Positions 1 through 8,075 of a stretch of 40,144 bases of DNA are shown here, piece by piece. The notes beneath the pieces are model-generated. The model saw only the letters and a program-made list of their open reading frames with translations, searched no databases and was not told the DNA's origin. The translations under genes were made by a program, and so were the position numbers. Source of the stretch: an uncultured Bacilli bacterium (GTDB lineage Bacteria > Bacillota_I > Bacilli_A > RF39 > UBA660); assembly GCA_934131695.1 (NCBI GenBank), contig CAKOZV010000010.1, positions 1-40,144 on the forward strand, read 5' to 3'. Each line of letters begins with the position of its first letter. The first letter of the stretch is position 1.

Positions 1-40
1 CCTATCATTACTACAAATTTACCATCTATAAGTCACTTAT

Positions 41-49
41 ATTATACCA
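41..49 (-). promoter_or_regulatory. Extended -10 promoter for a gene left of the window
   Basis: On the minus strand this reads TGGTATAAT, a TGn-extended -10 box. It lies downstream of the 98-772 gene and points out of the window, so it probably drives the next gene to the left. The same TGGTATAAT box precedes the 2737-3198 gene. No clear -35 is seen. Confidence 0.4.
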
Positions 50-97
50 TAAGAAAAATAAATCTTTTTATTGATCTGTTTGATAAATTATAATTTA

Positions 98-772
98 TTA
101 ATTATTACAATCTCCTTCAGTATATTCCATAGAATAATCACCAATTAATATATTTTTATCATTTTTAGTAGTATTACATACTATCATAGTTATATCTTTA
201 TTTTTAGATTTGTAAATTTTTGTTCCTCCATCTTTCAATGTGGCTTTTAACTCTAATTTATCAGTAATATGTTTTATACCATCATCAAGTGTTTGAAATG
301 CAGTTGAAAGATAAGTTTTCAAAGTAATATCTTTATCTTGATCTTTAATATAAAACTCGCCAATATTTCCTGCCAAATAAATTGTACGATCATTAGCAGT
401 ATAATAATCATTAAATCTAATATCAGTGTGACTTTCTGGTTTTGTTATATAAAAATCGTTAATCTCAATATTTGTTGTTCCTACTTGTGCTGGATAACTT
501 TCATTAATCATACCTTTATAAGTAATAGTTACCTTATCACCAATTTTACAAGAATTAAAACCGCCAACATATTCAATTCTAAATTTATCACTAGACTTAT
601 ATTCTTCTTCATTTTCATTTGGGCGAACAATCATAGTTTTTTCTTCGCACTCTGTTATAGTTCCCGCAAAAGTATGAATATCATCTTGATTATTTTGTTT
701 TGACTTTCCGCAGCCAGTCATTCCTAATACCGTAACCCCACACACTAAAATAGCAAATAATGTTTTTTTCAT
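98..772 (-). CDS. Predicted lipoprotein, unknown function
   Basis: 224-residue secreted lipoprotein. The N-terminus MKKTLFAILVCGVTVLGMTG is followed by the lipobox Cys, so it should be cleaved and lipidated on the outer face of the membrane. The rest is hydrophilic, with no recognised catalytic motif. A short stretch (TFAGTITECEEKTMIV) resembles the OB-like start found in small Gram-positive lipoproteins, but this is weak. The ATG at 772 is preferred because GGAGG lies 7 bases upstream; an in-frame TTG six bases earlier is too close to that site. It follows a second lipoprotein gene (836-1414) with a very similar signal peptide, so the two probably arose by duplication of the 5' part or belong to one cassette. 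Function not recognised. Confidence 0.8.
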   Translation of the reverse strand: MKKTLFAILVCGVTVLGMTGCGKSKQNNQDDIHTFAGTITECEEKTMIVRPNENEEEYKSSDKFRIEYVGGFNSCKIGDKVTITYKGMINESYPAQVGTTNIEINDFYITKPESHTDIRFNDYYTANDRTIYLAGNIGEFYIKDQDKDITLKTYLSTAFQTLDDGIKHITDKLELKATLKDGGTKIYKSKNKDITMIVCNTTKNDKNILIGDYSMEYTEGDCNN

Positions 773-789
773 AATCAATCCTCCATTTC

Positions 790-805
790 AACAAATTACT
801 ATTTT
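790..805 (-). repeat. Leader motif copy 3 (AAATAGTAATTTGT)
   Basis: Minus strand AAATAGTAATTTGTTGAAATGGAGG, directly before the ribosome site of the lipoprotein gene starting at 772. Spacing from the motif to GGAGG is almost the same as in the other copies. Confidence 0.5.
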
Positions 806-835
806 TCTAACTAATTACTAAATTGTAATTTATGA

Positions 836-1414
836 TTATTTATATACTCTAATAACTTGATATTCATAATGGTCATTGGCATTTGAGATTCCTACTGAAA
901 TGCCTTTACCATTATTAGCTGTTTCTTTAGCAGAAGATTTTTCTTTGGCTTCTTTTAACAATTCATCAATTTCAGAATCAGTAATTTCTTCATTGTTGGC
1001 TTTAATCAAAAGTTTTGTATACTTTATAGCGGTTGTTTCATCATACTTGTCATTATCCATATAAATAGCACTCATATCAAGAATATCTTTTTCTTTATTT
1101 CCTGATGATTCAACTGGTTTTAGGTAGAATGCAACATCATCAGTTAGGGCAAACCAATATTTACCATTATCTACAACCATATAATCATCACTAGCAGGTG
1201 TATTTAATCCACCATCCATTATTTCAGTATTAAATTTAGCAAGAATAGTATTTACAGTTTCTTTCTCAACCCATCCATATTTTTTATAAGTTTCTTCTAA
1301 ATCATTTTTAGCATCTTCTAATTCTTTTTTAGAGTCACTAACTGGATTGCTACATCCAGCAAGTCCTAAAACCATAACCCCACAAAGTAAAATTGCAAAT
1401 AATTTCTTTTTCAT
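836..1414 (-). CDS. Predicted lipoprotein, unknown function
   Basis: 192-residue lipoprotein. Signal peptide MKKKLFAILLCGVMVLGLAG plus lipobox Cys, close in sequence to that of the 98-772 protein. After the Cys comes a charged helical stretch (KKELEDAKNDLEETYKK), then a segment rich in Asp/Asn with short hydrophobic strands. The Lys/Glu-rich helix near the C-terminus (SEIDELLKEAKEKSSAKE) may be a coiled coil. The start is set by AGGAGGAG just upstream. It lies 17 bases after the 1432-2316 gene, so the two are probably co-transcribed. No family recognised. Confidence 0.8.
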   Translation of the reverse strand: MKKKLFAILLCGVMVLGLAGCSNPVSDSKKELEDAKNDLEETYKKYGWVEKETVNTILAKFNTEIMDGGLNTPASDDYMVVDNGKYWFALTDDVAFYLKPVESSGNKEKDILDMSAIYMDNDKYDETTAIKYTKLLIKANNEEITDSEIDELLKEAKEKSSAKETANNGKGISVGISNANDHYEYQVIRVYK

Positions 1415-1431
1415 CTTTATCTCCTCCTATA

Positions 1432-2316
1432 TTACTCAAACATTATTGAGTCCATAATAAATTTGCTAACCTCTTGCCATTCACTCATTTGTTCTTTAGT
1501 ACAATTAAAATTAACTAATCTTAATTTATCATTAACAGAAAATGCAATAATATGATTATAGATTTCTGTATCTGATCCCTCTGTTGTAAATTCCATTTCA
1601 CCAATTTTATGATTGTTTCTTTCCCAAAAATTTAATTTTACATCTTTTGAATAATTTTTATAAGTCGATTCCATTGTTTTGACATATTCTTCTATCTGAC
1701 TATTTTTCATAGCAACATCATTCATAACCAGTGCTACATTAATTGTTGTTTTGTCATTTGTGTAAACAAGTGATGGTGCATTTCCATTTGGATATTTAAC
1801 ATTAACAATTTCATCACTCATTATTTTAAATTCACTTGGAATTTTTATTTTAAATCCATCAAACATTTCATATTGTGTTTCAATGTTATTACCCTTATTA
1901 GTAGTAATGACTAATGTGTTTTCAATTTCACTTAAATTTTCAGTTTTTGTAATATTTGGTATTGTTATAATAGCCCAAACAATTAAAACTACTATGCTAA
2001 TTAATAGGCATACATTTAAAATTTTTGTTTTATCTTTGTATTCTGGTATTTTCTTTTCCTTTAAATAATATTGATGTATATTTTTAATATCTAAATCGTT
2101 CTTTATATCAAGCACTATAATAGGAAGTGCTACAACAATAATTAAAAGTGTATTAATGATTGTTATATTAAATGGGATCATATTATTTATTGTCAGTATA
2201 ATATTCGGTATAACTATAATTGCTAATAACAATATGAGGATCATTTCATAAACATAGTAGTTCTTAAATGCCTTATTTTCTTTTTTCATCATTTTTTTAA
2301 ATTCATTTTTTTTCAT
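1432..2316 (-). CDS. Membrane-anchored protein of unknown function
   Basis: 294 residues. Two adjacent transmembrane helices lie near the N-terminus (EMILILLLAIIVIPNIIL and a second hydrophobic run through LLIIVVALPIIVL), and a third near residue 110 (CLLISIVVLIVWAIITI). After these comes a C-terminal domain of about 160 residues beginning near MFDGFKIKIPSEFKI. The phrase FKIKIPSEFK and the later strands resemble extracellular domains that follow lipoprotein or TM anchors in Firmicutes (PsbP/DUF-like folds), but I cannot name a family. Start ATG 2316 is set by GGAG six bases upstream; the upstream TTG at 2328 overlaps that site. It lies in the cassette with the lipoproteins, suggesting a shared envelope role (inference). 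Confidence 0.75.
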   Translation of the reverse strand: MKKNEFKKMMKKENKAFKNYYVYEMILILLLAIIVIPNIILTINNMIPFNITIINTLLIIVVALPIIVLDIKNDLDIKNIHQYYLKEKKIPEYKDKTKILNVCLLISIVVLIVWAIITIPNITKTENLSEIENTLVITTNKGNNIETQYEMFDGFKIKIPSEFKIMSDEIVNVKYPNGNAPSLVYTNDKTTINVALVMNDVAMKNSQIEEYVKTMESTYKNYSKDVKLNFWERNNHKIGEMEFTTEGSDTEIYNHIIAFSVNDKLRLVNFNCTKEQMSEWQEVSKFIMDSIMFE

Positions 2317-2356
2317 TATTTTCTCCAATTTATTACTATAAATTCATCATTTACAA

Positions 2357-2710
2357 TTATTTTAGCACTTCATTTAATTCTTCTAGTGATAATTTTTTAA
2401 TTAATATGTTATTATCGTTTTCATCAATGACATACTTCATAAGTTTTTTTATGGCATCATAATAGTCTATATCACCTAAAATTCCATTATTCGTTGTACT
2501 AACAAGCATTAACTTCCATTCATCAACTTCTGTATTATCTACTTTATAAAATAATCTTGGATTTTTAGGAAAAGAAGTTAAAGTACCTTCTGTTAATACA
2601 AATACACCAAAAGGTTTACCATCTTTACCATAATAAAAATTTGGTTTACCTACATAAGCACTTTCCCAATCATTAGTTTCTTTTTTCTTAAATTTGTCAA
2701 ATAATCCCAT
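2357..2710 (-). CDS. Small cytosolic protein of unknown function
   Basis: 117 residues beginning MGLFDKFKKKETNDWESAYV. The MGLFDKFKK start is common among small Firmicutes proteins of unrelated families and is not diagnostic. No signal peptide or TM segment. The core alternates strands and loops (KPNFYYGKDGKPFGVFVL) and ends in a helix (LSLEELNEVLK), so a compact alpha/beta fold is likely. Of two in-frame ATGs the second (2710) is chosen, being 7 bases from GGAGG; the first is almost on the ribosome site. It sits between genes carrying the repeated AAATAGTAATTTGT leader. Confidence 0.65.
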   Translation of the reverse strand: MGLFDKFKKKETNDWESAYVGKPNFYYGKDGKPFGVFVLTEGTLTSFPKNPRLFYKVDNTEVDEWKLMLVSTTNNGILGDIDYYDAIKKLMKYVIDENDNNILIKKLSLEELNEVLK

Positions 2711-2726
2711 AAACATTCCTCCAATT

Positions 2727-2742
2727 TAACAAATTACTATTT
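2727..2742 (-). repeat. Leader motif copy 2 (AAATAGTAATTTGT)
   Basis: Minus strand AAATAGTAATTTGTTAAATTGGAGG. The TAG inside the motif is also the stop codon of the 2737-3198 gene, and GGAGG is the ribosome site of the gene starting at 2710. Confidence 0.5.
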
Positions 2743-3198
2743 ATAGGTTTCAATAAATTTATTCAAGTTTTCTTGATGATAATTTGCCCCTTTAACCTTT
2801 TTAGCAGAGTTCATTACATATTTTGTGCCATCATTTAGAATAATGGTAATTCTTTTATATATAAAATCTTCATTTTTAATTTTTATTTTCTTAATCTCTT
2901 CTGGCTTTATATCAATATATCCATTAATATCAATTTGCATAACTCTACGGTCATCAAGTATAACGGGGATTAGACAAATTTCATTTTCATTCTTATTAAC
3001 AAAATATCCACTTATATTATTTTTTTGTTTAATCACCTCAATTAGTCCTCCAACTACTCCAAGAGCTATTGGTAATACTGATTGAGGTTTGAAGGTGCCA
3101 AAGCAATAATTATATTCATTTCCAAAACGATTGATTCTTTTAAATAAATCCTCTACATTTTCAAGCACCATATACTTTTCATTATTGTATTCTTCCAT
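2737..3198 (-). CDS. Hypothetical protein, possible PH-like fold
   Basis: 153 residues, not recognised. The middle contains a Gly-rich hydrophobic run (LPIALGVVGGLIEVIK), too short and kinked to be a sure membrane helix. It is followed by strand-rich sequence ending FIYKRITIILNDGTKYVMNS and a terminal helix. The 'strands plus final helix' pattern and the phrase LNDGTKYVM resemble bacterial PH-like domains, but this is only a guess. The start is well set by AAAGGAG 8 bases upstream, and an extended -10 box lies at 3242-3250. Its stop codon TAG forms part of the repeated leader motif of the next gene. Confidence 0.65.
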   Translation of the reverse strand: MEEYNNEKYMVLENVEDLFKRINRFGNEYNYCFGTFKPQSVLPIALGVVGGLIEVIKQKNNISGYFVNKNENEICLIPVILDDRRVMQIDINGYIDIKPEEIKKIKIKNEDFIYKRITIILNDGTKYVMNSAKKVKGANYHQENLNKFIETYK

Positions 3199-3210
3199 AT
3201 TTTTGACGCT

Positions 3211-3230
3211 CCTTTACAAATTACTATTTG
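3211..3230 (-). repeat. Leader motif copy 1 (AAATAGTAATTTGT)
   Basis: Minus strand reads CAAATAGTAATTTGTAAAGGAG, with the motif directly followed by the ribosome site of the gene starting at 3198. Near-identical copies lie at about 2727-2742 and 790-805, each just upstream of a ribosome site. A diverged copy (TATAGTAATAAATTGGAG) lies at about 2322-2340. Confidence 0.5.
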
Positions 3231-3241
3231 TCTATGAGATA

Positions 3242-3250
3242 ATTATACCA
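3242..3250 (-). promoter_or_regulatory. Extended -10 promoter (TGGTATAAT)
   Basis: TGGTATAAT on the minus strand, about 45 bases upstream of the ATG at 3198. It is the best promoter match for the 2737-3198 gene and possibly for the cassette down to 98. The -35 is weak, as is usual when a TGn extension is present. Confidence 0.5.
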
Positions 3251-3311
3251 CTAAAATCAATTAATTCATATCCTTTACAAATGATTTATCTTACTATTTC
3301 AATGATAAGTT

Positions 3312-3346
3312 ATAAAAAAGAATAATCTGGAATAGAGATTATTCTT
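3312..3346 (-). terminator. Rho-independent terminator
   Basis: Minus strand: perfect 11-bp stem AAGAATAATCT / AGATTATTCTT with a 7-base loop, followed by TTTTTT. It ends transcription of the 3388-3939 gene and separates it from the cassette that follows. Confidence 0.85.
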
Positions 3347-3387
3347 AAAAAGAGGTTTAGGGTACTGCTAAATTTACTACTTTACTA

Positions 3388-3939
3388 CTAATTTTTACTA
3401 CTAATGTCTTCTATTTCTTTATTATGTTCATTATTCCAAGTATAACATCTTTCCAACCCTATATATCGAATAATAATCCAAATTAAAGCATCATATATTT
3501 CATTAGGCTTGATATTAGAAGTTAAACAATATTTTTTTATATAAGATATATCAATAGGAAGTTCAAAAGTTCTTCCGTTATGACCTAACACTTTATATAA
3601 AAGATCTGTTGCAATATCATCACCTTCTGTAATAATACCATCAAGTTCTTCTCCTTTACCCCAAACATAATAATCGGTAATATCATCCACTTGACGAGAA
3701 AGTTCACGATATTTCTCAACAGTAATAATATCTTTTAAATTTTGTAACTGATAATTGATAGTTATTTCTAATACCTTATCTTTTTCTTTATCAGTTAACT
3801 CTTTAAACAAATTTCTTAAATCATTTAAAGATAAATTTTCTACTTCCAATACTTTTGTTAAGTTCTTAACTATTATACCTGTAAATTGTAAACTGATTTC
3901 ATTTAATTTACCAGCATCATTAGTTTTAATTAATTTCAT
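3388..3939 (-). CDS. Hypothetical protein
   Basis: 183 residues, predicted soluble and mostly helical, with no signal peptide. The first half is rich in Leu/Lys/Glu helices (NLSLNDLRNLFKELTDKEKD). The middle contains GKGEELDGIITEGDDIATDL and the end has DALIWIIIRYIGLERCYTWN. No catalytic motif recognised. The start is set by GGAGAG about 8 bases upstream. It is divergent from the XRE regulator at 4084, with about 145 bases between them, and is terminated alone by the hairpin at 3312-3346. Such an orphan-plus-regulator arrangement is common on mobile elements (inference). Confidence 0.65.
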   Translation of the reverse strand: MKLIKTNDAGKLNEISLQFTGIIVKNLTKVLEVENLSLNDLRNLFKELTDKEKDKVLEITINYQLQNLKDIITVEKYRELSRQVDDITDYYVWGKGEELDGIITEGDDIATDLLYKVLGHNGRTFELPIDISYIKKYCLTSNIKPNEIYDALIWIIIRYIGLERCYTWNNEHNKEIEDISSKN

Positions 3940-4054
3940 ATTCTAGCTCTCCTTTTTTCTTATAAAACCTAAACCTACTTCTAGCACATATTTAAAGGAA
4001 ATCTACACAAGATATTATTATAACTTACTACTCTATGGTAATGGTTAAATATTC

Positions 4055-4084
4055 AATAACTTATTACAATATTAGTAAGTTATT
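4055..4084. promoter_or_regulatory. Inverted repeat, candidate operator of the XRE regulator
   Basis: Arms AATAACTTA (4055-4063) and TAAGTTATT (4076-4084) are a perfect 9-bp inverted repeat with a 12-base spacer. A further TAACTTACTA lies at 4021-4030. The palindrome abuts the start of the XRE gene, the usual place for autoregulatory binding of such proteins. Binding is inferred. Confidence 0.45.
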
Positions 4085-4368
4085 TGAAAGGATGTGAGAG
4101 TATTAAAACAACTTATAAAGCAAGAAAAATATTAGCTAATAATATTGTCTATTATAGATTAAAATGTGGTTGGTCTCAAGAGGATCTTGCCGAAAGGCTT
4201 GGAACAACTACGACTTATCTATCAACTCTTGAAAATGCTAAACGAAATACAAGCATTGATTATATTGAACACCTTTCTAATATACTAAATGTTCAGCTTT
4301 CTCAATTATTGGAAGTGCGAGATCCAATAGAGAATCACCGAATACCCAGAAGAACAAAGAATATGTAG
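4084..4368 (+). CDS. XRE-family helix-turn-helix regulator
   Basis: 94 residues at most. An HTH_3 domain fills most of the chain: NIVYYRLKCGWSQEDLAERL, then TTTYLSTLENAKRNTSIDYI and a final helix LSNILNVQLSQLL. These are the classic Cro/CI features (SQEDLA turn; Y/F-x-S-x-x-E-x-x in the recognition helix). It should bind DNA as a dimer, probably at the palindrome just upstream. The start is uncertain: the TTG at 4084 has no ribosome site, while AAAGGA at 4086-4092 could serve an ATT codon at about 4102. There is no ATG in frame before the domain. Low-GC phage, plasmid and ICE modules often encode such small regulators. Confidence 0.8.
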   Translation: MKGCESIKTTYKARKILANNIVYYRLKCGWSQEDLAERLGTTTTYLSTLENAKRNTSIDYIEHLSNILNVQLSQLLEVRDPIENHRIPRRTKNM

Positions 4369-4495
4369 ATATTCTTTTTTAGTGCCAAGTTAATTATAGC
4401 ACATTTTTTTAATATAAGATTAGTTAATTGCTCTCTACTAAGGAGCAGTATAAAATTGATATTTCCTATAAAATTATATATAGGAGGTATTCTTT

Positions 4496-4762
4496 GTGAA
4501 AAACACTTATGAACTATTTGCTTTAATTGGGCAAAATATGAAATCCATAAGAACAAATATTATTGGTAAATCTCAAGAAAAAATGGCAGAAGATACTGAT
4601 ATGAGTAGAAGTTTTATATCTCACATTGAAAGTCCTAATGTGGATACAGGAATTTCACTAGATACCCTATTCTTTTTAGCACAGAAATATAATTTTGATA
4701 TTAGAAAATTTTTCGATGGTTACGAAAAACTTATGGATAAAGAAAATGAAGAAGATAGTTAA
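4496..4762 (+). CDS. XRE-family helix-turn-helix regulator
   Basis: 88 residues starting at GTG 4496, with a strong AGGAGG 8 bases upstream. HTH_3 domain: IGQNMKSIRTNIIGKSQEKM, AEDTDMSRSFISHIESPNVD, then LDTLFFLAQKYNFDIRKFF. The second and third helices carry the expected S-x-E-x-x-A and S-x-x-S-H-I-E pattern. It ends in an acidic tail (KENEEDS). It lies 127 bases after the first XRE gene on the same strand. The gap holds a weak GTGC/GCAC hairpin with a T-run near 4393-4415, so the two may be separate transcripts. Target unknown. Confidence 0.8.
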   Translation: MKNTYELFALIGQNMKSIRTNIIGKSQEKMAEDTDMSRSFISHIESPNVDTGISLDTLFFLAQKYNFDIRKFFDGYEKLMDKENEEDS

Positions 4763-4812
4763 AATCTTCTTTTATTTTATGAATATAAGTATTCTTACTG
4801 ACAAGTATGAAA

Positions 4813-5592
4813 TCATTTTGAATAATCAGGATAAAAATCATTAAATAAATCTTCATCATAATCCCAAAGATTTTCTATTGGATTGTTTAATTTATGAATA
4901 TTACTTTCTATTGAACTTTTGAAATATCCATATTTATTTTTTATAATGTTACCATCTTCATCTTCAAAATTTCTTTTTACTACTCTTGGAACTATATAAT
5001 GAATAATACATATTAAATCTTTGTAAGAATTACCATCCATTAACAAATCTTCAAACAATTTGTCGTAATAAAATATTTGAGTATCTGTTTCATTTATATA
5101 TCTCCTATCAATTAATTCTAAAGTTAAAATGTTATGTTCTTCAGCAACAAAAAAAGATGAAATTGTTTTATCATCTTTATCTATTTGTTTTTTAGTATTT
5201 ATTATATTAGTATTTATTTGTGAAGTTGTTTCCACATTTGGATTATCCAGGTGTGGATTTTCCATATCTGGATTAGCTTGTTCATTTTCTAAATCAATAA
5301 AATGTGGTATTTCATATATTAAATAATTATATTCAAAATAACCTTTATCTCCTCTAACTTTTTCAATTTCTACATAATGATGTTCTTGTAGTTCTTTTAA
5401 TATAGATCTGATTCCATCTCTACTCTCTTTGCTAATTGAACATAATCCTGCAAGAGAATAATCCCAATCTTCTGGTAATGATAGCATAAAAGATAATAAT
5501 CCTTTTGCTTTATATGATAAATTTCTATCTCTTAAATGATAATTAGACATAACAGTATAATTTTGGTTTTTTTCTATTTTAAATACCGACAT
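4813..5592 (-). CDS. Plasmid/phage replication-initiator-like HTH protein
   Basis: 259 residues. The N-terminal 90 residues (VMSNYHLRDRNLSYKAKGLL, SFMLSLPEDWDYSLAGL, then GIRSILKELQEHHYVE) form the winged-helix domain seen in replisome-organiser / replication-initiator proteins of Firmicutes phages, plasmids and ICEs. A linker with Asn-Pro repeats (NPDMENPHLDNPNVETTSQI) leading into an Asn/Thr stretch is typical of the same group. The C-terminal part (IFYYDKLFEDLLMDG and after) resembles the helical DUF6017-type end. Start ATG 5592 follows AGGAGGTGATTAAA; the upstream GTG lies inside the ribosome site. No relaxase, integrase or origin is visible nearby, so it is probably the remnant of a mobile element next to the two XRE genes. 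Confidence 0.7.
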   Translation of the reverse strand: MSVFKIEKNQNYTVMSNYHLRDRNLSYKAKGLLSFMLSLPEDWDYSLAGLCSISKESRDGIRSILKELQEHHYVEIEKVRGDKGYFEYNYLIYEIPHFIDLENEQANPDMENPHLDNPNVETTSQINTNIINTKKQIDKDDKTISSFFVAEEHNILTLELIDRRYINETDTQIFYYDKLFEDLLMDGNSYKDLICIIHYIVPRVVKRNFEDEDGNIIKNKYGYFKSSIESNIHKLNNPIENLWDYDEDLFNDFYPDYSK

Positions 5593-5620
5593 TTTAATCA
5601 CCTCCTATATTTTATTGCAC

Positions 5621-5646
5621 AAAAAAACATAGAAGTTAATCTATGT
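5621..5646 (-). terminator. Rho-independent terminator of the valS locus
   Basis: Minus strand: ACATAG / CTATGT stem with an 8-base loop, followed by seven T. It lies just after the stop of the archaeal-type valS (5654) and closes the T-box transcription unit. Confidence 0.75.
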
Positions 5647-5653
5647 CTTTTTA

Positions 5654-8074
5654 TTATTCTTCAGTTTCTAATTCAAGTTCAACATTATCAATTGAATAAT
5701 CATTTTCAACTTCATTCATTTCTAAGTTTTGAATAAATAATGTTGCTCTAAAATCTTTAATAGATAATTCAATAGCATCTTTTAAGTCTTTATTAACACT
5801 TAATTTTAAATCTTTAACTGGTGTTTTAAGAGATACACTATTTATAGTTTTTTGTCCTCTTACTTGACTTATTATATCAATTATTGAATCTCCAATTTCC
5901 ATTTCTTTGCTAAAATTAAATTCTAATGGTTTAATTTCAGTTAAATGAATTGATTTATTATCTTTATATAATTCTTGATATATTTCTTCAGTTATGAATG
6001 GGAAGAATATACTAAAGTCTTGTAATAATTTATAAAGAATTGTATAAACTGTTTTTTGCCCTGAATATCTTGGCTCAATTCCAAATTCTTCAGGTCTATA
6101 TAATCTATGTTTAACAATTTCAATATAGTTATCACAGAAATTCCAGAAGAATTTTTCTAAATGGTTAAGTGCTAATCCAACTTCATATTCATCAAGATAT
6201 TTTAAGAATCCACTTTCCATTTCTTGGAACTTGCCTAAAATCCATTTATCTATATATTCATAATTACTAAATTCTTTATCTTCATAATCTGCTAAATGCA
6301 TTTCAATAAATTTAGAAACATTCCAAATTTTATTAACTAATTTTTTACCACGAAGTAATGTTTCATCACTAAATACTATATCAGTTCCAAGTCTTCCTGT
6401 TCCTGCCCAATATCTAACAACATCTGCTGAATATTGATTTATAGCATCCATTGGTTCAACTTTACTATTTCCTTTAGATTTACTAATTTTTTCCCCTTTG
6501 TTAGCCATAACAAATCCTGAAATCATAACATTATCCCATGGTCTTGTACCAAAATGATAGAATGATTTAACTATTGTATAGAAATCCCATGTTCTAATTA
6601 TTTCAGAAGCATTAGTTCTTAAACTCATTGGTTTTAAGAATGATTCAAAATTATCTTTTTCTCCATATCTCATATTAATTAATGGAGTTACTGATGAAGT
6701 TGCCCATGTATCCATAACATCAGTTTCAGGTACAAATTCAGTACAACTACATTTTGGACACTTATCAACTACTGGTTTATCAGTTAGTGGATTTACTGGT
6801 AATTGTTCTTCAGTTGCAAAAATAGGTTCTCCACAATCTTTGCAATACCAAACTGGGAATGGTACACCAAAATATCTTTGTCTTGAAATACACCAGTCCC
6901 ACATAATATTTTCAACCCATTCATTGTATCTATTATGCATATGGTCTGGATGCCATTTAATTTCATTACCAATTCTAATAAAGTCATCTTTATGTGTCAT
7001 TGTATCAATGAACCATTGTTTCATTACTGAATATTCAACTTCTTTACCACATCTTTCATGTGTTTGAACTTCGTGTTCTAATTCTTCAATTTTAACTACG
7101 AATCCACCTGCTTGTAAATCTTCAATAATTTGTTTTCTAGCTTCTTTGATTTTCATTCCACCATAATTTGGAACTGAATCAATAATTCTACCATTATCAG
7201 TGAAAATATATTTAAGTGGTAAATTGTATTTCTTCCACCATTCAATATCTGTTTGATCTCCGAAAGTACAACACATAACAACTCCTGTACCTTTATCAAT
7301 AGCAACTTTTTCGTCTGCCATAATTGGTACTTCTACATCAATAACTGGTATATGTGCAGTCTTTCCAATTAAATGACTATGTTTTTCATCATTAGGATTT
7401 ACAAATACACATACTATTGCTGGTAATAATTCAGGTCTAGTTGTTGCTATTGTAAATTCTTCACCATCTTCAACTGTTTTAAAATTAACATAATTAAATG
7501 TTGTTTTAATTGTTTTTGTTTCAAGTTCTGCTTGTGCAATTGAAGTTAAACATTCATTACACCATAATGCAGGACTTTCTTTATGATAACAATGTCCTTT
7601 ATCAATTAAATCTAAGAATGATCTTTGACTTATTTTAATAGTAGATGGACTTACAGTTTTATAATGAATATTCCAATCTGTACTAACACCCATTTTACTA
7701 AATAATTCTTGGAAGTCTGCTTCGTACTTATCAGTAGTAGCATAACATAATTTAGAGAATTCTTCTCTACCTATTTCATGTGCTTTTTTACCTTGTTCTT
7801 TTTCTACTAATCTCTCACTTGGTAGTCCATTATCATCAAATCCGAATGGATAAAATATATTATATCCTCTTAATCTTTTATATCTTGCTATCATTTCAGT
7901 TTGTGAATATGAGAAGATATGTCCTATATGAATTTTACCATTAACTGTTGGAGGTGGAGTATCAATTGAGAATACTTTTCTATGATCAGGTTTAAAATCA
8001 TAAATCCCATTTTCTTTCCAATAATTTAACCATTTATTTTCTTTTTCTTGTGCATTATATTTCTTGTCTAACAT
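5654..8074 (-). CDS. valS: Valyl-tRNA synthetase, archaeal-type, full length
   Basis: 806 residues; charges tRNA-Val with valine in the cytosol. It is a class I synthetase: the HIGH motif is present as HIGH (residues 49-52, in TPPPTVNGKIHIGH) and KMSKS as KISKS (about residue 528, in GEKISKSKGNSK). The editing (CP1) domain carries TIATTRPELLPAIVCVFVNP. A Cys-rich knuckle (WYCKDCG...CPKCSC) lies around residues 410-450, followed by the anticodon-binding domain. TPPPTVNGKIHIGH and PFGFDDNGLPSERLVEK mark the archaeal-like ValRS form, which is known to occur sporadically in bacteria such as Rickettsia. The ordinary bacterial form reads PPPNVTGKLHLGHA and GMDHA. The gene starts one base after the stop of a truncated bacterial valS (TAATATG) and has its own AGAGG ribosome site. 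It lies in the same transcription unit as that remnant and its T-box, so it probably inherited valine-responsive control. It looks acquired by horizontal transfer. Confidence 0.93.
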   Translation of the reverse strand: MLDKKYNAQEKENKWLNYWKENGIYDFKPDHRKVFSIDTPPPTVNGKIHIGHIFSYSQTEMIARYKRLRGYNIFYPFGFDDNGLPSERLVEKEQGKKAHEIGREEFSKLCYATTDKYEADFQELFSKMGVSTDWNIHYKTVSPSTIKISQRSFLDLIDKGHCYHKESPALWCNECLTSIAQAELETKTIKTTFNYVNFKTVEDGEEFTIATTRPELLPAIVCVFVNPNDEKHSHLIGKTAHIPVIDVEVPIMADEKVAIDKGTGVVMCCTFGDQTDIEWWKKYNLPLKYIFTDNGRIIDSVPNYGGMKIKEARKQIIEDLQAGGFVVKIEELEHEVQTHERCGKEVEYSVMKQWFIDTMTHKDDFIRIGNEIKWHPDHMHNRYNEWVENIMWDWCISRQRYFGVPFPVWYCKDCGEPIFATEEQLPVNPLTDKPVVDKCPKCSCTEFVPETDVMDTWATSSVTPLINMRYGEKDNFESFLKPMSLRTNASEIIRTWDFYTIVKSFYHFGTRPWDNVMISGFVMANKGEKISKSKGNSKVEPMDAINQYSADVVRYWAGTGRLGTDIVFSDETLLRGKKLVNKIWNVSKFIEMHLADYEDKEFSNYEYIDKWILGKFQEMESGFLKYLDEYEVGLALNHLEKFFWNFCDNYIEIVKHRLYRPEEFGIEPRYSGQKTVYTILYKLLQDFSIFFPFITEEIYQELYKDNKSIHLTEIKPLEFNFSKEMEIGDSIIDIISQVRGQKTINSVSLKTPVKDLKLSVNKDLKDAIELSIKDFRATLFIQNLEMNEVENDYSIDNVELELETEE

Positions 8075-8075
8075 A

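Noticed and set aside
338..703. Plus-strand open frame of 121 codons
   Set aside because: Antisense shadow of the lipoprotein gene 98-772. Ile/Phe-rich translation, no ribosome site.
4335..4556. Minus-strand open frame between the XRE genes
   Set aside because: Overlaps both convincing HTH genes on the other strand and has no ribosome site.
6793..7067. Open frames on both strands inside the archaeal-type valS
   Set aside because: Shadows of a long, motif-rich synthetase gene.
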